64,000 nucleotides of DNA from an uncultured Amylibacter sp. Its GTDB lineage: Bacteria; Pseudomonadota; Alphaproteobacteria; Rhodobacterales; Rhodobacteraceae. The stretch covers positions 1,120,359 through 1,184,358 of the forward strand of contig OX044354.1 in assembly GCA_943846615.1 (NCBI GenBank). The letters run 5' to 3'. This document shows, one piece after another, positions 17,422 to 25,932 of this stretch (the first letter of the stretch is position 1; the number at the start of each line of letters is the position of its first letter). The notes below the pieces were generated by a model. That model was not told where the DNA came from and made no database searches. It worked only from the letters and a program-made list of their open reading frames with translations. A program made the translations under genes and the position numbers.

Positions 17422-17681
17422 TAATACGTGGTATTGATCATATACCGCGCGGACGTGGCATGGAATGATTCCGTGCTGGGCAATCTATGGTTTTTAACAC
17501 CGCTCGTATAAATCAGATTTTCTTCGATCTGGGGCATCGTGAATAACGGTTTTAGAATAACATAGTTTGAAACACAGAAACGTCGATTTGAAACTCTGGC
17601 GGATGCACGACATTCGGAAGAAGACCAAGAGCTCTGAGATTGAAAAATCAAAATGCCCCAAAGGGTATGAAGGAAAACGTT
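17422..17681 (+). promoter_or_regulatory. Upstream region of rplS
   Basis: A 260-bp gap holding the rplS promoter and leader. The frame that opens at 17640 uses a TTG and is not L19. The last bases carry aaggaaaacgtt before the ATG at 17682. Short inverted segments occur (for example cagattttcttcgatctg at 17513-17530), but I cannot assign a known L19 leader motif. Confidence 0.4.
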
Positions 17682-18053
17682 ATGAATTTGATTGCACAGC
17701 TAGAAGCTGAACAAATCGCCACACTTGGCAAAGATATTCCAGATTTTAAATCAGGCGACACAGTGCGCGTTGGTTTTAAAGTGACAGAGGGCTCTCGCTC
17801 TCGTGTTCAAAACTACGAAGGCGTTTGCATTGCACGTCAGGGCGGCGACACAATCGCGGCATCATTCACAGTTCGTAAAATCTCATTTGGTGAAGGCGTA
17901 GAACGCGTATTCCCATTGTACTCTACAAACATCGACAGCATCGAAGTTGTACGTCGTGGCCGTGTACGTCGCGCGAAATTGTACTACTTGCGTGATCGTC
18001 GTGGTAAGTCTGCGCGTATCGCAGAAAAAACAAACTACCGTCCAAAGAAATAA
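17682..18053 (+). CDS. rplS: 50S ribosomal protein L19
   Basis: A 123-residue ribosomal protein at the 30S-50S interface. Typical stretches are [40 protein letters not shown], the conserved [12 protein letters not shown] and [20 protein letters not shown], then [20 protein letters not shown]. The ATG at 17682 has a ribosome-binding site (aaggaa). In many bacteria rplS directly follows trmD; here about 4.4 kb of unrelated genes intervene, one of them inverted, so it must use its own promoter. A strong terminator follows. Confidence 0.98.
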   Translation: MNLIAQLEAEQIATLGKDIPDFKSGDTVRVGFKVTEGSRSRVQNYEGVCIARQGGDTIAASFTVRKISFGEGVERVFPLYSTNIDSIEVVRRGRVRRAKLYYLRDRRGKSARIAEKTNYRPKK

Positions 18054-18075
18054 GTCTTCGACAGTATCAGAATTT

Positions 18076-18102
18076 AAAGGCGGCCCTTGGGTCGCCTTTT
18101 TT
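18076..18102 (+). terminator. Rho-independent terminator after rplS
   Basis: A hairpin with arms aaaggcggcc and ggtcgccttt is followed by a T-run, 23 bp after the rplS stop. Confidence 0.88.
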
Positions 18103-18163
18103 GCGTTTGACAGATGTGAATTGCCCGCGTAACTCTACCTAAAGTAATTGTTGTAGAGTTATT

Positions 18164-19081
18164 ATGTTTAGTTTATTGGCCCATTCAACGGGGTACGCGA
18201 AACGCATTTTTTGGTACAGTTTGATTGAATGGACGCTTTTTTTCGGTGTCATTATCGCGGCGGCCTTTAACGCCGAAGTTCTCCTCAATGGTGGGTCACT
18301 TTATGTCTTGGGCTATATTGGTTTGGGATTTGTTTTCCTGCCGCTTAGCCAAATTCGCAGTGTTTTGTTAATCTTGGGCGAAACGGATTCGTTGGAATTA
18401 AATCGCATTCGCCCATCCATTATGATGCTGTTACGTTTCGCGGGTGTCGCGTTGGCCATCCCCACGGCGATCACCTTGATCATTCTTTTTACATTGAATC
18501 AAATGGGATACCTTGATGACGTCAATTTAACCCGCCTAGAGGAAGACCCGATGGAAGTATGGCTTGGTGGTGGGTTGTTGGTGGCCGTGAACCCAGCTTT
18601 ACAGCTGTCCGTTCTTCTTATCGGGCTAATTTACCTGTTTGCGTTCAGTTCGGCCATGGTGCCATACAGTGCAATAGCCGCAAACCTTGGCAGCAAGAAC
18701 CGCCAACTGGATCCATTTTTTGGCATTGGTGCCTATAAATTCAAATCCTTCTTCATCACGTTATTCATTCTGATCTTGGATGTCGTTGTTATTGCCGTCT
18801 CGTCGGCTGTGTTCGTCTATTTGGTTGATACAGATGCCTTGCTTTATGCAACTGAATTCCCCGAGGGGGCCGTGCCGATATCTGCTTTATGCGTTCTGTT
18901 GCTGACCTATTTGATCCTTATATTCCTACAAAACATTTGGTTCAGCGCTTGTGCATTACTGTTCACCCTTCACAAGCAGGACGCACAGGCCGCCTCCGAT
19001 GCGCGCGAAGCGCAAATGTATGGACATGTCTATGATGATCAAAGTTTGCGCGCCTTGCGCCAAGCCAGACAAAAATCATAA
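18164..19081 (+). CDS. Polytopic membrane protein of unknown function
   Basis: A 305-residue protein with about six hydrophobic segments (for example LFFGVIIAAAFNAEVLL, ALQLSVLLIGLIYLFAF, FFITLFILILDVVVIAV, LCVLLLTYLILIFLQNI) and a charged cytoplasmic tail. I recognise no domain. The start is the ATG at 18164. It stands alone between the rplS terminator and rpmE, about 115 bp before the latter. Confidence 0.6.
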   Translation: MFSLLAHSTGYAKRIFWYSLIEWTLFFGVIIAAAFNAEVLLNGGSLYVLGYIGLGFVFLPLSQIRSVLLILGETDSLELNRIRPSIMMLLRFAGVALAIPTAITLIILFTLNQMGYLDDVNLTRLEEDPMEVWLGGGLLVAVNPALQLSVLLIGLIYLFAFSSAMVPYSAIAANLGSKNRQLDPFFGIGAYKFKSFFITLFILILDVVVIAVSSAVFVYLVDTDALLYATEFPEGAVPISALCVLLLTYLILIFLQNIWFSACALLFTLHKQDAQAASDAREAQMYGHVYDDQSLRALRQARQKS

Positions 19082-19195
19082 ACTAACCCTTGCGGCAATG
19101 GGCGATTCTGGTCTATACGCGCCCATCAGATTTAGCTTGGTGACATGTAACCGGAAGAGCCGCTACGTGATTAGCCTCGCATTAGGAGCCCAGAA

Positions 19196-19417
19196 ATGAA
19201 AAAAGAACTACACCCAGATTACCACATGATCACTGTTAAATTGACAGATGGTACAACATACGAAACACGTTCAACATACGGTTCAGAAGGCGACGTTTTG
19301 GCGCTGGATATTGACCCATCTGCGCACCCAGCGTGGACAGGCGGCAACCAAAAATTGATGGATGCTGGCGGACGCGTTTCAAAGTTCAAAAACAAATACG
19401 CTGGTCTTGGCTTCTAA
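19196..19417 (+). CDS. rpmE: 50S ribosomal protein L31 (zinc-independent type)
   Basis: A 73-residue protein starting [19 protein letters not shown] and ending [20 protein letters not shown] plus a basic tail. It lacks the CxxC motifs of the zinc-binding form, so it is the C-minus type usual in Rhodobacterales. aggagcccaga precedes the ATG. A terminator follows within 25 bp. Confidence 0.97.
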   Translation: MKKELHPDYHMITVKLTDGTTYETRSTYGSEGDVLALDIDPSAHPAWTGGNQKLMDAGGRVSKFKNKYAGLGF

Positions 19418-19440
19418 ACCAACCACATTTCGAATTCTTA

Positions 19441-19468
19441 AAACGCCGCTTTTTAGCGGCGTTTTTTA
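19441..19468 (+). terminator. Rho-independent terminator after rpmE
   Basis: A hairpin with arms aacgccgct and agcggcgtt is followed by six T residues. Confidence 0.9.
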
Positions 19469-19521
19469 TTGCGCAACGACCACGAAACGCGCATATCTGA
19501 TCAAAAAACGGGTGGTCGGAT

Positions 19522-20310
19522 ATGTCAAAACTATTAGTCTTTGGAAACGAAAAGGGTGGTGCGGGGAAATCTACGTTGTCGATGCACGTCGCATGTGCCC
19601 TGTTGCAAAGTGGTGCATCTGTGGGTGTATTGGATCTAGATTTACGCCAACTGACATTGCGTCGCTTTTTCGAAAACCGCGCAGCATTTGCGAATACACA
19701 TGCAGTTGATTTGCCAATGGCCCAGATTGGCAAAATTGACACCAAGGCCGAGCGTAGCGAAAAGCGTGAATTTGAATGTGTGACCACGGGTTTGATGGCA
19801 CAAAACGATTATGTCGTGGTGGATTGCCCAGGTGCGTTGACCCCCTACAGCGAGCTGGCGCATGCCAATGCGGACACGTTGATCACGCCGATGAATGACA
19901 GCTTTATCGATTTCGATCTTTTGGCGCGAATTGATCCCGAAACCAATGCCGTCAAAGGCCCATCGATTTATTCCGAGATGGTTTGGGATGCACGCAAGGC
20001 GCGTTCGCTATCAGGCGGGAAACCGATTGATTGGATCGTTGCGCGCAACCGTTTGGCGTCCACTAACATGCACAACAAACGCAAGGTTGGCGAAGCGTTG
20101 GAAAACCTGTCCAAACGGATTGGGTTTCGTTTGGTTCCCGGTCTGTCAGATCGTGTGATTTTCAAAGAGCTATTCCCAAAAGGTTTGACCGTTGCCGATC
20201 CAAATAGCCTGACGCATTTACCATCCAGCATGTCCAACATCGCCGCACGTCAAGAATTGCGGGATTTAATGGTGGAATTGAATCTGCCTGATTTTAAGGT
20301 TGGTTTTTAG
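19522..20310 (+). CDS. mipZ: Division-plane positioning ATPase MipZ (ParA superfamily)
   Basis: A 262-residue P-loop ATPase. In Caulobacter MipZ binds ParB at the origins, forms a bipolar gradient, and blocks FtsZ polymerisation away from midcell. The deviant Walker A motif is GNEKGGAGKST (8-18), followed by SVGVLDLDLRQLTLRRFFEN, the Walker B-like YVVVDCPGALTPYSELAHA, the MipZ-typical PMNDSFIDFDLLARIDPET, and the C-terminal SMSNIAARQELRDLM. These last two separate it from chromosomal ParA. No parB is adjacent. It overlaps the convergent carboxypeptidase gene by 4 bp. Confidence 0.92.
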   Translation: MSKLLVFGNEKGGAGKSTLSMHVACALLQSGASVGVLDLDLRQLTLRRFFENRAAFANTHAVDLPMAQIGKIDTKAERSEKREFECVTTGLMAQNDYVVVDCPGALTPYSELAHANADTLITPMNDSFIDFDLLARIDPETNAVKGPSIYSEMVWDARKARSLSGGKPIDWIVARNRLASTNMHNKRKVGEALENLSKRIGFRLVPGLSDRVIFKELFPKGLTVADPNSLTHLPSSMSNIAARQELRDLMVELNLPDFKVGF

Positions 20311-21755
20311 GAACCGGGTGGGATCACGTTGCACGGCTGGTTGCGTGCCTTTAAGCGCGCGCATGCTTTGCGGGCCGAGACTTCGGACACACCGATGAAA
20401 CGAGCGCGGTAGAGGTGCTGGCCATCGATCTTGGCACCGATGATTTTACGATGCGCACCTTCCAAGGAATTCAAGTCCGCCAGCGCGGTACGTAACAGGG
20501 TTTTTTGCGCCTTAAAGCGAGTTTTGTATGCGCCGAGTTGAACAGACCAACCGCCACCACGAGGTGTATCTGCGCGCGATACAATGCGATTCACGTCAGG
20601 TTCGGGTTCAATGTAGCCGCGTTGTGTGTGGGCCACGGTAACGGCGGCGACGATAGAGTTTTCCGTATCAATTGCAGGCAAGGCGGGGGCCAGAAGGCCG
20701 ACATTTGCCTGTGCGTTTTTCGCGGCGTTCGCCTGTGCGGCGGCCAAGATTTCAGCCTCCATTGATTGCTGGACAACAGATGCCATCACGATTGCCGCTT
20801 GATCAAAGGCAGGGCGGTGTTTTGGGCGTGGGCTGTTTGCGGCGGCGCGTGGGGCGCGAATTGTGACGCTGTCTGATTTAACGGGGCGTTGTGCGGATGC
20901 CAACCGAATGCCCGACGTTGGCGATACAGGTGCCGCGTTTTTCGCGTATTTCGTAGGCGCACGACCAAAGCCCATGTCAAGCAATTCAGCGATGCGTGCG
21001 TTACGTGTTGCGGATGTGCGTCCGCCAAATACGGTGGCGATGATACGTTTGTTACCGCGACGCGCAGAAGATACCAGATTGAAACCAGCGGCGTTCGTGT
21101 AACCCGTTTTGATGCCATCTGCACCCTTGTAGTTTGCCAACAAACGACGGTTTGTGTTTGGCACAGAGCGAAGCCCCGCATCCGTGGTACGGCGCGAGAA
21201 TAGATTGTAGTATTCGGGGAAATCATACATCAAACGACGCCCAAGTAGGGACATATCACGGGCCGTGGACAGGTGGCCCTTGGCCGTCAATCCATGTGCA
21301 TTTTTGAATGTTGTGCGTTTCATGCCCAAAGCCTTGGCCTGGGCGGTCATTTGAGATGTGAATTTCGCCTCTGAACCAGAGATTGCCTCGCCCAACAGGG
21401 TTGCCGCGTCGTTTGCGGATTTCACCGCCGTCGCGCGGATCAAGTGACGCACGGAAATACGCATGCCTTTTTTCAACCCCAAACGTGATGGCGGTTCGGC
21501 GGCGGCGTTTGCGGTTACCTTGATCTTTTGATCCAGCGATAACTTGCCGCTCTCAACCGCCTTGAACGCCATATAAAGCGTCATCATTTTGGTCAGGGAC
21601 GCAGGATGCAGACGCGTGTCGGCGTTGCGGGAATGCAAAACCTCGCCCGTGCGGGCGTCCATTACAAATGCCGCATAGGGCGCAGCCGTGGCCAGCCCGC
21701 CCATGAATAGTAGTACGATTGCGAGTACTGCCCCGCGTAATGCCTGTGTGTGCAT
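20307..21755 (-). CDS. D-alanyl-D-alanine carboxypeptidase with SPOR domain
   Basis: A 482-residue periplasmic penicillin-binding protein of the DacA/S11 type, trimming the terminal D-Ala of peptidoglycan stem peptides. A signal peptide (VLAIVLLFMGGLATAA) is followed by the active-site triads: SLTK at residues 53-56, SAN at 113-115 and KTG at 216-218. After a disordered middle, the last about 75 residues form a SPOR domain (GGWSVQLGAYKTRFKAQ, LYRARFIGVSE) that binds denuded glycan at the septum. I chose the ATG at 21755, preceded by ggggaaaccg, over an in-frame ATG six codons upstream (21773). Confidence 0.93.
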   Translation of the reverse strand: MHTQALRGAVLAIVLLFMGGLATAAPYAAFVMDARTGEVLHSRNADTRLHPASLTKMMTLYMAFKAVESGKLSLDQKIKVTANAAAEPPSRLGLKKGMRISVRHLIRATAVKSANDAATLLGEAISGSEAKFTSQMTAQAKALGMKRTTFKNAHGLTAKGHLSTARDMSLLGRRLMYDFPEYYNLFSRRTTDAGLRSVPNTNRRLLANYKGADGIKTGYTNAAGFNLVSSARRGNKRIIATVFGGRTSATRNARIAELLDMGFGRAPTKYAKNAAPVSPTSGIRLASAQRPVKSDSVTIRAPRAAANSPRPKHRPAFDQAAIVMASVVQQSMEAEILAAAQANAAKNAQANVGLLAPALPAIDTENSIVAAVTVAHTQRGYIEPEPDVNRIVSRADTPRGGGWSVQLGAYKTRFKAQKTLLRTALADLNSLEGAHRKIIGAKIDGQHLYRARFIGVSEVSARKACARLKARNQPCNVIPPGS

Positions 21756-21964
21756 CGGTTTCCCCGATATCATGTTTCTGCCAGTGGCCGCGTATTTTTG
21801 GTGCGGCTCGTTTATGCAATCAACCTAACACGCATGTATGAATCAGAAAACCGTTTATTTTCAATGGTTAGCAGCGGTGATTCAAATGCGCCACACATGC
21901 TGGATATAGATGGGGTTGGTCTGTGCACCACTACTGGTAGTGTACACTTTTCATAAACTGGCCT

Positions 21965-21993
21965 TTGTCATTGTCGCCAATGACCTGTATAAG
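21965..21993 (+). promoter_or_regulatory. Predicted sigma-70-type promoter for clpS
   Basis: ttgtca (21965-21970) and tataag (21988-21993) are separated by exactly 17 bp, a close match to the housekeeping consensus. Transcription would begin near 22000, which argues against the ATG at 22003 as the clpS start and for one further downstream. Confidence 0.55.
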
Positions 21994-22029
21994 TTGGTTC
22001 TGATGAACGAAAACAGCATATGTAAAAAC

Positions 22030-22359
22030 ATGACAAATTTCACAATGATGTCCGACAACGACGATACCGATGTTGGATTGGCGACCAAGCCGAAGACAAA
22101 GACCGAGAAGCCCAAGATGTACAAAGTCTTGTTGTTGAACGACGACTTTACGCCGATGGAATTTGTTGTTCATGTGTTGGAACGCTATTTCGGCATCGGT
22201 AGCGAACAGGCATATGGTTTGATGATGCAGGTGCATCAAAAAGGCATGGCGATTGTGGGCGTGTTTTCCCACGACGTTGCAGAAACAAAGGTCATGCAGG
22301 TGATGGAGTTGGCGAAGAAACACCAACACCCCCTACAATGCACCATGGAAAAGGAATAG
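22030..22359 (+). CDS. clpS: ATP-dependent Clp protease adaptor ClpS
   Basis: A protein of about 109 residues that delivers N-end-rule substrates to ClpAP. The core [40 protein letters not shown] and [20 protein letters not shown] is diagnostic, including the Asn-Asp and His residues of the N-degron pocket. The N-terminus is uncertain: ATGs at 22003, 22030, 22045 and 22048 are in frame. I prefer 22030 because a good promoter would place the transcript start near 22000. A methyltransferase gene follows after 18 bp. Confidence 0.94.
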   Translation: MTNFTMMSDNDDTDVGLATKPKTKTEKPKMYKVLLLNDDFTPMEFVVHVLERYFGIGSEQAYGLMMQVHQKGMAIVGVFSHDVAETKVMQVMELAKKHQHPLQCTMEKE

Positions 22360-22377
22360 GGCACCGCCCGAACCACA

Positions 22378-23388
22378 ATGGCAAACCCAAACATTCGATT
22401 ATCACTGGCACTGGACGCTGGTATTCCGACGCCGCCCGCCAAGGGCGCGTTGATTTTCAACGCATTGGACGACGGCGAATATGCCCCGTTGGGCGCGCCG
22501 ATTTGTATGCAATGGTTTAAACCTGCATGTGATTATTTGAACGCCATGGGATATGAAACGACCCAAGAGGTGACAACGAAATCTGATTTCGCACTGGTCG
22601 AGGTCACGCGGTTTAAGCCACAGACCTTGGGGTTAATCGCGCAGGCCTATGATGCGCTGAACGATGGTGGGACATTGGTTGTGAATGGCGACAAAACCAA
22701 TGGGATTGAGAGCCATCATAAGACTTTGCGCAAACTGTTTGAAATTGAAGGCGTGATTTCCAAGGCACATGGCAAGATTTTTTGGCTAACCAAAGGCGCA
22801 CGCCCCGATGTTTTGGATCAATGGTTAGCGGGCATGGCACCTGTGGAAATTGAGCAGGGCTTTCAAACACAGGCGGGCGTGTTTAGCGCAGGGCATGTGG
22901 ACAAGGGATCGGCGTTATTGTTGGAACATCTGACCAACCGTATGGGTGGTAAATGTGCCGATTTGGGTGCGGGTTGGGGATACCTGTCACGGGCATTGCT
23001 GGAACGGGGCGACAAGGTGAAATCGCTGGATTTGGTTGAGGCGGATTATAATGCCCTGAATTGTGCGCGTTTGAACGTGACCGATCCACGTGCGAATTTT
23101 CATTGGGAAGATGCGGCCGCGTTTAAGGGTGCGAATTATGATTTCATCATCATGAACCCGCCGTTTCATCAAACCCGCAAGGCAGAGCCAGACATCGGCA
23201 AAGCGTTTATAGCCAAAGCATCGTCCATGTTGGCCCCCAAAGGCCAACTGTGGATGGTTGCGAACCGCCAATTGGCATATGAGGACACGCTGAATGCGTA
23301 TTTCGTACAGGTAACTCCTGTCACCGAAACGACGCAGTTTAAGGTGATCAACGCCAGTCGTCCAAAAAAGCCGACACAGAAACGCTGA
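22378..23388 (+). CDS. RsmC/RlmG-like class I SAM-dependent methyltransferase
   Basis: A 336-residue protein with two tandem Rossmann-like halves, as in RsmC (16S G1207) and RlmG. The N-terminal half has TLVVNGDKTNGIESHHKTLR. The C-terminal half has the SAM motif ADLGAGWGYLSRALLERG (194-211), the acidic LDLVEADYNAL, and the catalytic base-methyltransferase motif NPPFH (260-264). The target is most likely the exocyclic N2 of guanine in rRNA, but RsmC or RlmG cannot be chosen from sequence alone. It follows clpS closely and is probably cotranscribed with it. Confidence 0.82.
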   Translation: MANPNIRLSLALDAGIPTPPAKGALIFNALDDGEYAPLGAPICMQWFKPACDYLNAMGYETTQEVTTKSDFALVEVTRFKPQTLGLIAQAYDALNDGGTLVVNGDKTNGIESHHKTLRKLFEIEGVISKAHGKIFWLTKGARPDVLDQWLAGMAPVEIEQGFQTQAGVFSAGHVDKGSALLLEHLTNRMGGKCADLGAGWGYLSRALLERGDKVKSLDLVEADYNALNCARLNVTDPRANFHWEDAAAFKGANYDFIIMNPPFHQTRKAEPDIGKAFIAKASSMLAPKGQLWMVANRQLAYEDTLNAYFVQVTPVTETTQFKVINASRPKKPTQKR

Positions 23389-23431
23389 TTGCGTTAATAT
23401 CCACGATACCAACAGAATCAGGAAGCCAGAT

Positions 23432-24241
23432 ATGTCTTTTTCAGTTCAGGGTAAGACCGCCATCATAACAGGGGCGGCAAATGGAATTGGTTTGGCAATC
23501 GCCAAACATTTCGCAGCCCAAGGCGCCAACGTTATGATGGCCGATATCGACGAAGAGAAATTGGAAATCGAAGTGGCGTTGTTGGTGCAAACCCACGACA
23601 ACGTCAAAAGTTTCGCGGGTGATTTACGCCAAAAACTAAGCCTGGCGAATTTGCTGTCTGCGACATTGGACGAGTTTGATCGTGTGGATATTTTGATCAA
23701 CGCATCACGTCAGGTTTTGCCATCCAATCCATTGGAGCCGAAATCGGACAGTTTCGAGGCCTTGTTTAAGCAAAACGTTCTGGCGAACCTGCGTCTGTCG
23801 CAATTGGTGGCAAAACGCATGATCCAGCAACGTGAAGACAGTGACGAAATCACGGGTGATGCAGGCGCGATTATTAACCTCAGCTCGATTGCGTCGGAAC
23901 GTACGCATCCCGATTTGTTGGCCTATTCGGTATCTTGTGCGGCGCTAAATCAAATGACGCGATCATTGGCTGTTAGTTTCGCTGAGCAAAAAATCCGTGT
24001 GAATGCGATTGCGATTGGATCAGTCGAGAGTGCGAACCTGCATGATGTGTTAAGCGAAGATCCCGATTTACGCGAAGCGATGGAAACGGCGACACCACTG
24101 GGCCGCATCGCCGAAGCCCAAGAAGTGGCGGAAGTGGCACAATTTTTGGCGTCTGGCAGTTCGCGATTTATGACGGGGCAGATTGTCACCGTTGACGGCG
24201 GGCGCACGTTGATTGATCCACTCGATACGCCTGTACATTAG
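23432..24241 (+). CDS. SDR-family protein with substituted catalytic lysine
   Basis: A 269-residue short-chain dehydrogenase/reductase-fold protein. The cofactor motif TGAANGIG (13-20), the acidic residue in MADIDEEKLE that favours NAD(H), and INAS in place of NNAG are visible. The catalytic serine is in INLSSIA (151/152) and the tyrosine is Tyr165 in LLAYSVSCAALNQM. The lysine normally four residues later is Cys169 (codon TGT). Tail motifs (IRVNAIAIGSVES, PLGRIAEAQEVAEVAQFLAS, GQIVTVDGGRTL) are intact. Catalysis may be altered or lost. It shares a terminator region with the convergent trcR. Confidence 0.8.
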   Translation: MSFSVQGKTAIITGAANGIGLAIAKHFAAQGANVMMADIDEEKLEIEVALLVQTHDNVKSFAGDLRQKLSLANLLSATLDEFDRVDILINASRQVLPSNPLEPKSDSFEALFKQNVLANLRLSQLVAKRMIQQREDSDEITGDAGAIINLSSIASERTHPDLLAYSVSCAALNQMTRSLAVSFAEQKIRVNAIAIGSVESANLHDVLSEDPDLREAMETATPLGRIAEAQEVAEVAQFLASGSSRFMTGQIVTVDGGRTLIDPLDTPVH

Positions 24242-24248
24242 AGCGGAC

Positions 24249-24275
24249 AAAAAAAGGGCGGGGTAAATCCCCGCC
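24249..24275 (-). terminator. Rho-independent terminator after trcR
   Basis: On the minus strand the hairpin ggcgggg-attta-ccccgcc is followed by a run of seven T. It lies 27 bp beyond the trcR stop. Read on the plus strand it has no T-run, so it serves mainly the minus gene. Confidence 0.88.
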
Positions 24276-24301
24276 GCAGTTTTCGGAATATTTTCGACAA
24301 C

Positions 24302-25036
24302 CTATTCTTGGATGTCTTTAAGTTTGGCAAACACGCTATCCGCGTCCAACTCTGGCTCTTCTTTCTTTTCCTCTGGCGCGTCATCACCGAAGGTAAAGTT
24401 TTCAAGGCCACTGATGGATGCTGGGATTTTCGGCTCTGCATCCATGGACAACGATTGTTCTGTTGAAACCAATTTGCTGCGTTCCTCATCGGAAATCGCC
24501 GTGCCCTCTTTGGCAGCCTTCTTCGCGGCCTTTTGAACGGCGGCGTCCAATTCCAACTGCTTACACAGCCCCAGTGCAACCGGGTCGATTGGTTGGATGT
24601 TTGCGATGTTCCAGTGTGAACGATCACGCATTGCCTGAATTGTTGGTTTGGTTGTGCCAACCAATTTTGAAATCTGACCGTCTGTCAATTCTGGGTGGAA
24701 TTTCACCAACCATAGGATCGATGCTGGGCGATCTTGGCGTTTTGACAATGGCGTGTAACGTGGGCCACGACGTTTCTCTTCGCCGTCTGCTGCCGCGTTA
24801 TACATTAGCTGCATTTTGTAGATTGGTGACTCTTCAGCCTTTTTAATTTCATCGGCGGTCAGCTGTTTATTAGCGATTGGATCAAAGCCTTTGATGCCTT
24901 GGGCCACTTCGCCATCAGCGATACCGTTCACCTCTAGTTCGTGCAAACCACAGAAATCAGAAATCTGTTTGAATGTCAGCGTTGTATTGTCCACCAGCCA
25001 AACTGCGGTAGCTTTTGCCATAATCGGTAGTGCCAT
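24302..25036 (-). CDS. trcR: Cell-cycle transcriptional regulator TrcR (DUF1013)
   Basis: A 244-residue alphaproteobacterial regulator. Family marks are MAKATAVWLVDNTTLTFKQI, DFCGLHELEVNGIADGEVAQ, RGPRYTPLSKRQDRPASILW, and the helix-turn-helix-like TDGQISKLVGTTKPTIQAMR. The C-terminal third is acidic and probably unstructured. DUF1013/TrcR proteins are reported as cell-cycle-linked regulators in alphaproteobacteria. gaaaggaccatatt precedes the ATG at 25036. It is divergent from the RNase T2 gene. Confidence 0.92.
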   Translation of the reverse strand: MALPIMAKATAVWLVDNTTLTFKQISDFCGLHELEVNGIADGEVAQGIKGFDPIANKQLTADEIKKAEESPIYKMQLMYNAAADGEEKRRGPRYTPLSKRQDRPASILWLVKFHPELTDGQISKLVGTTKPTIQAMRDRSHWNIANIQPIDPVALGLCKQLELDAAVQKAAKKAAKEGTAISDEERSKLVSTEQSLSMDAEPKIPASISGLENFTFGDDAPEEKKEEPELDADSVFAKLKDIQE

Positions 25037-25168
25037 AATATGGTCCTTTCACATAAACCTGTCCTGTCCGAAGAATCGGGTGTAAGCCAGCTTGGCCTAC
25101 GAATTATCCGTTTCAAGGGGGGGAATTCTTGGCCTATATATAGGGGAATCGCCAAAAGGAAAAGCCCC

Positions 25169-25801
25169 ATGTTACGTGCCCTTATTTTGTCCCTATTCAC
25201 CGCCCTGCCCGCTATGGCCGAAGGCGAACGTGCGGGTAATTTTGATTATTACGTGATGGCCCTGTCATGGACGCCGAATTGGTGCGCATTAGAGGGGGAT
25301 CGTAAGAGATCGGATCAATGTGATGATGATACAGGGTTTGGTTTCACCCTGCATGGGTTGTGGCCACAATTTAACGTTGGTTGGCCCAGTTATTGTAAGG
25401 GCGCCCAACGCGCGCCATCGCGTCGCCAGACAAATGCGATGACGGATATTATGGGATCGGGCGGATTGGCGTGGCACCAATGGAAGAAGCATGGCACCTG
25501 TTCGGGCCTGTCAGCAGAAGCGTTTTTTGAATTGTCACGCGACGCATATGGTGGCGTGAAACGACCAGAGGTTTTCCGCAAAATGGAAAAGACGTATCGC
25601 GTGCCTTCCAAGTTGGTGAAGAACGCGTTTTTGGATGAAAACCCCGAAATGGCGGCGGAAAATATCCAAGTGACATGTAAGAATAATGCCATTCAAGAGG
25701 TGCGAATTTGTTTGGATAAGTCACTGAATTACACGCGTTGTACATTCCCAGTGCGCAGTTCATGTGGCGTGAAATCACAATCAATGGCGCCGATACGATA
25801 A
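25169..25801 (+). CDS. Secreted RNase T2 family ribonuclease
   Basis: A 210-residue protein with a signal peptide (MLRALILSLFTALPAMA) and both catalytic boxes of the T2 family: FTLHGLWPQ (59-67) and WHQWKKHGTC (102-111), carrying the histidines and glutamine/lysine environment of acid-base catalysis. Several cysteines suggest disulfides in the periplasm. It cleaves single-stranded RNA through 2',3'-cyclic phosphates and may scavenge nucleotides. The ATG at 25169 follows aaaaggaaaag; the frame open from 25040 is upstream leader. It is monocistronic. Confidence 0.94.
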   Translation: MLRALILSLFTALPAMAEGERAGNFDYYVMALSWTPNWCALEGDRKRSDQCDDDTGFGFTLHGLWPQFNVGWPSYCKGAQRAPSRRQTNAMTDIMGSGGLAWHQWKKHGTCSGLSAEAFFELSRDAYGGVKRPEVFRKMEKTYRVPSKLVKNAFLDENPEMAAENIQVTCKNNAIQEVRICLDKSLNYTRCTFPVRSSCGVKSQSMAPIR

Positions 25802-25819
25802 ACTGATTCAAATAAAAAA

Positions 25820-25880
25820 GTGATGATTATCACTTAATGTAAGCAATTAGCGCGCTAAGCTACCTATGCTTGGTGCGCTA
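25820..25880. other. Two inverted repeats upstream of an unknown gene pair
   Basis: First, aagtgat-gatt-atcactt (about 25818-25835). Second, a nested stem with outer arms tagcgc (25848-25853) and gcgcta (25875-25880) and inner arms aagc/gctt. They lie between RNase T2 and the membrane/TPR gene pair and may be a terminator-like structure or operator. No strong plus-strand T-run follows. Confidence 0.4.
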
Positions 25881-25932
25881 TATTCCAATTTTGCGCCCGA
25901 GTTTTAGATATAACTTTGGTTTGGGGGCTGTG

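Noticed and set aside
19522..20310. Plasmid or chromosomal ParA partner of a ParB
   Set aside because: The NEKGGAGKST loop, PMNDSFIDFDLL and SMSNIAARQELRDLM motifs point to MipZ, and no parB or parS is adjacent.
22003..22029. ATG at 22003 as the clpS start
   Set aside because: A good promoter places the transcript start about 3 nt upstream, leaving no room for a ribosome-binding site.
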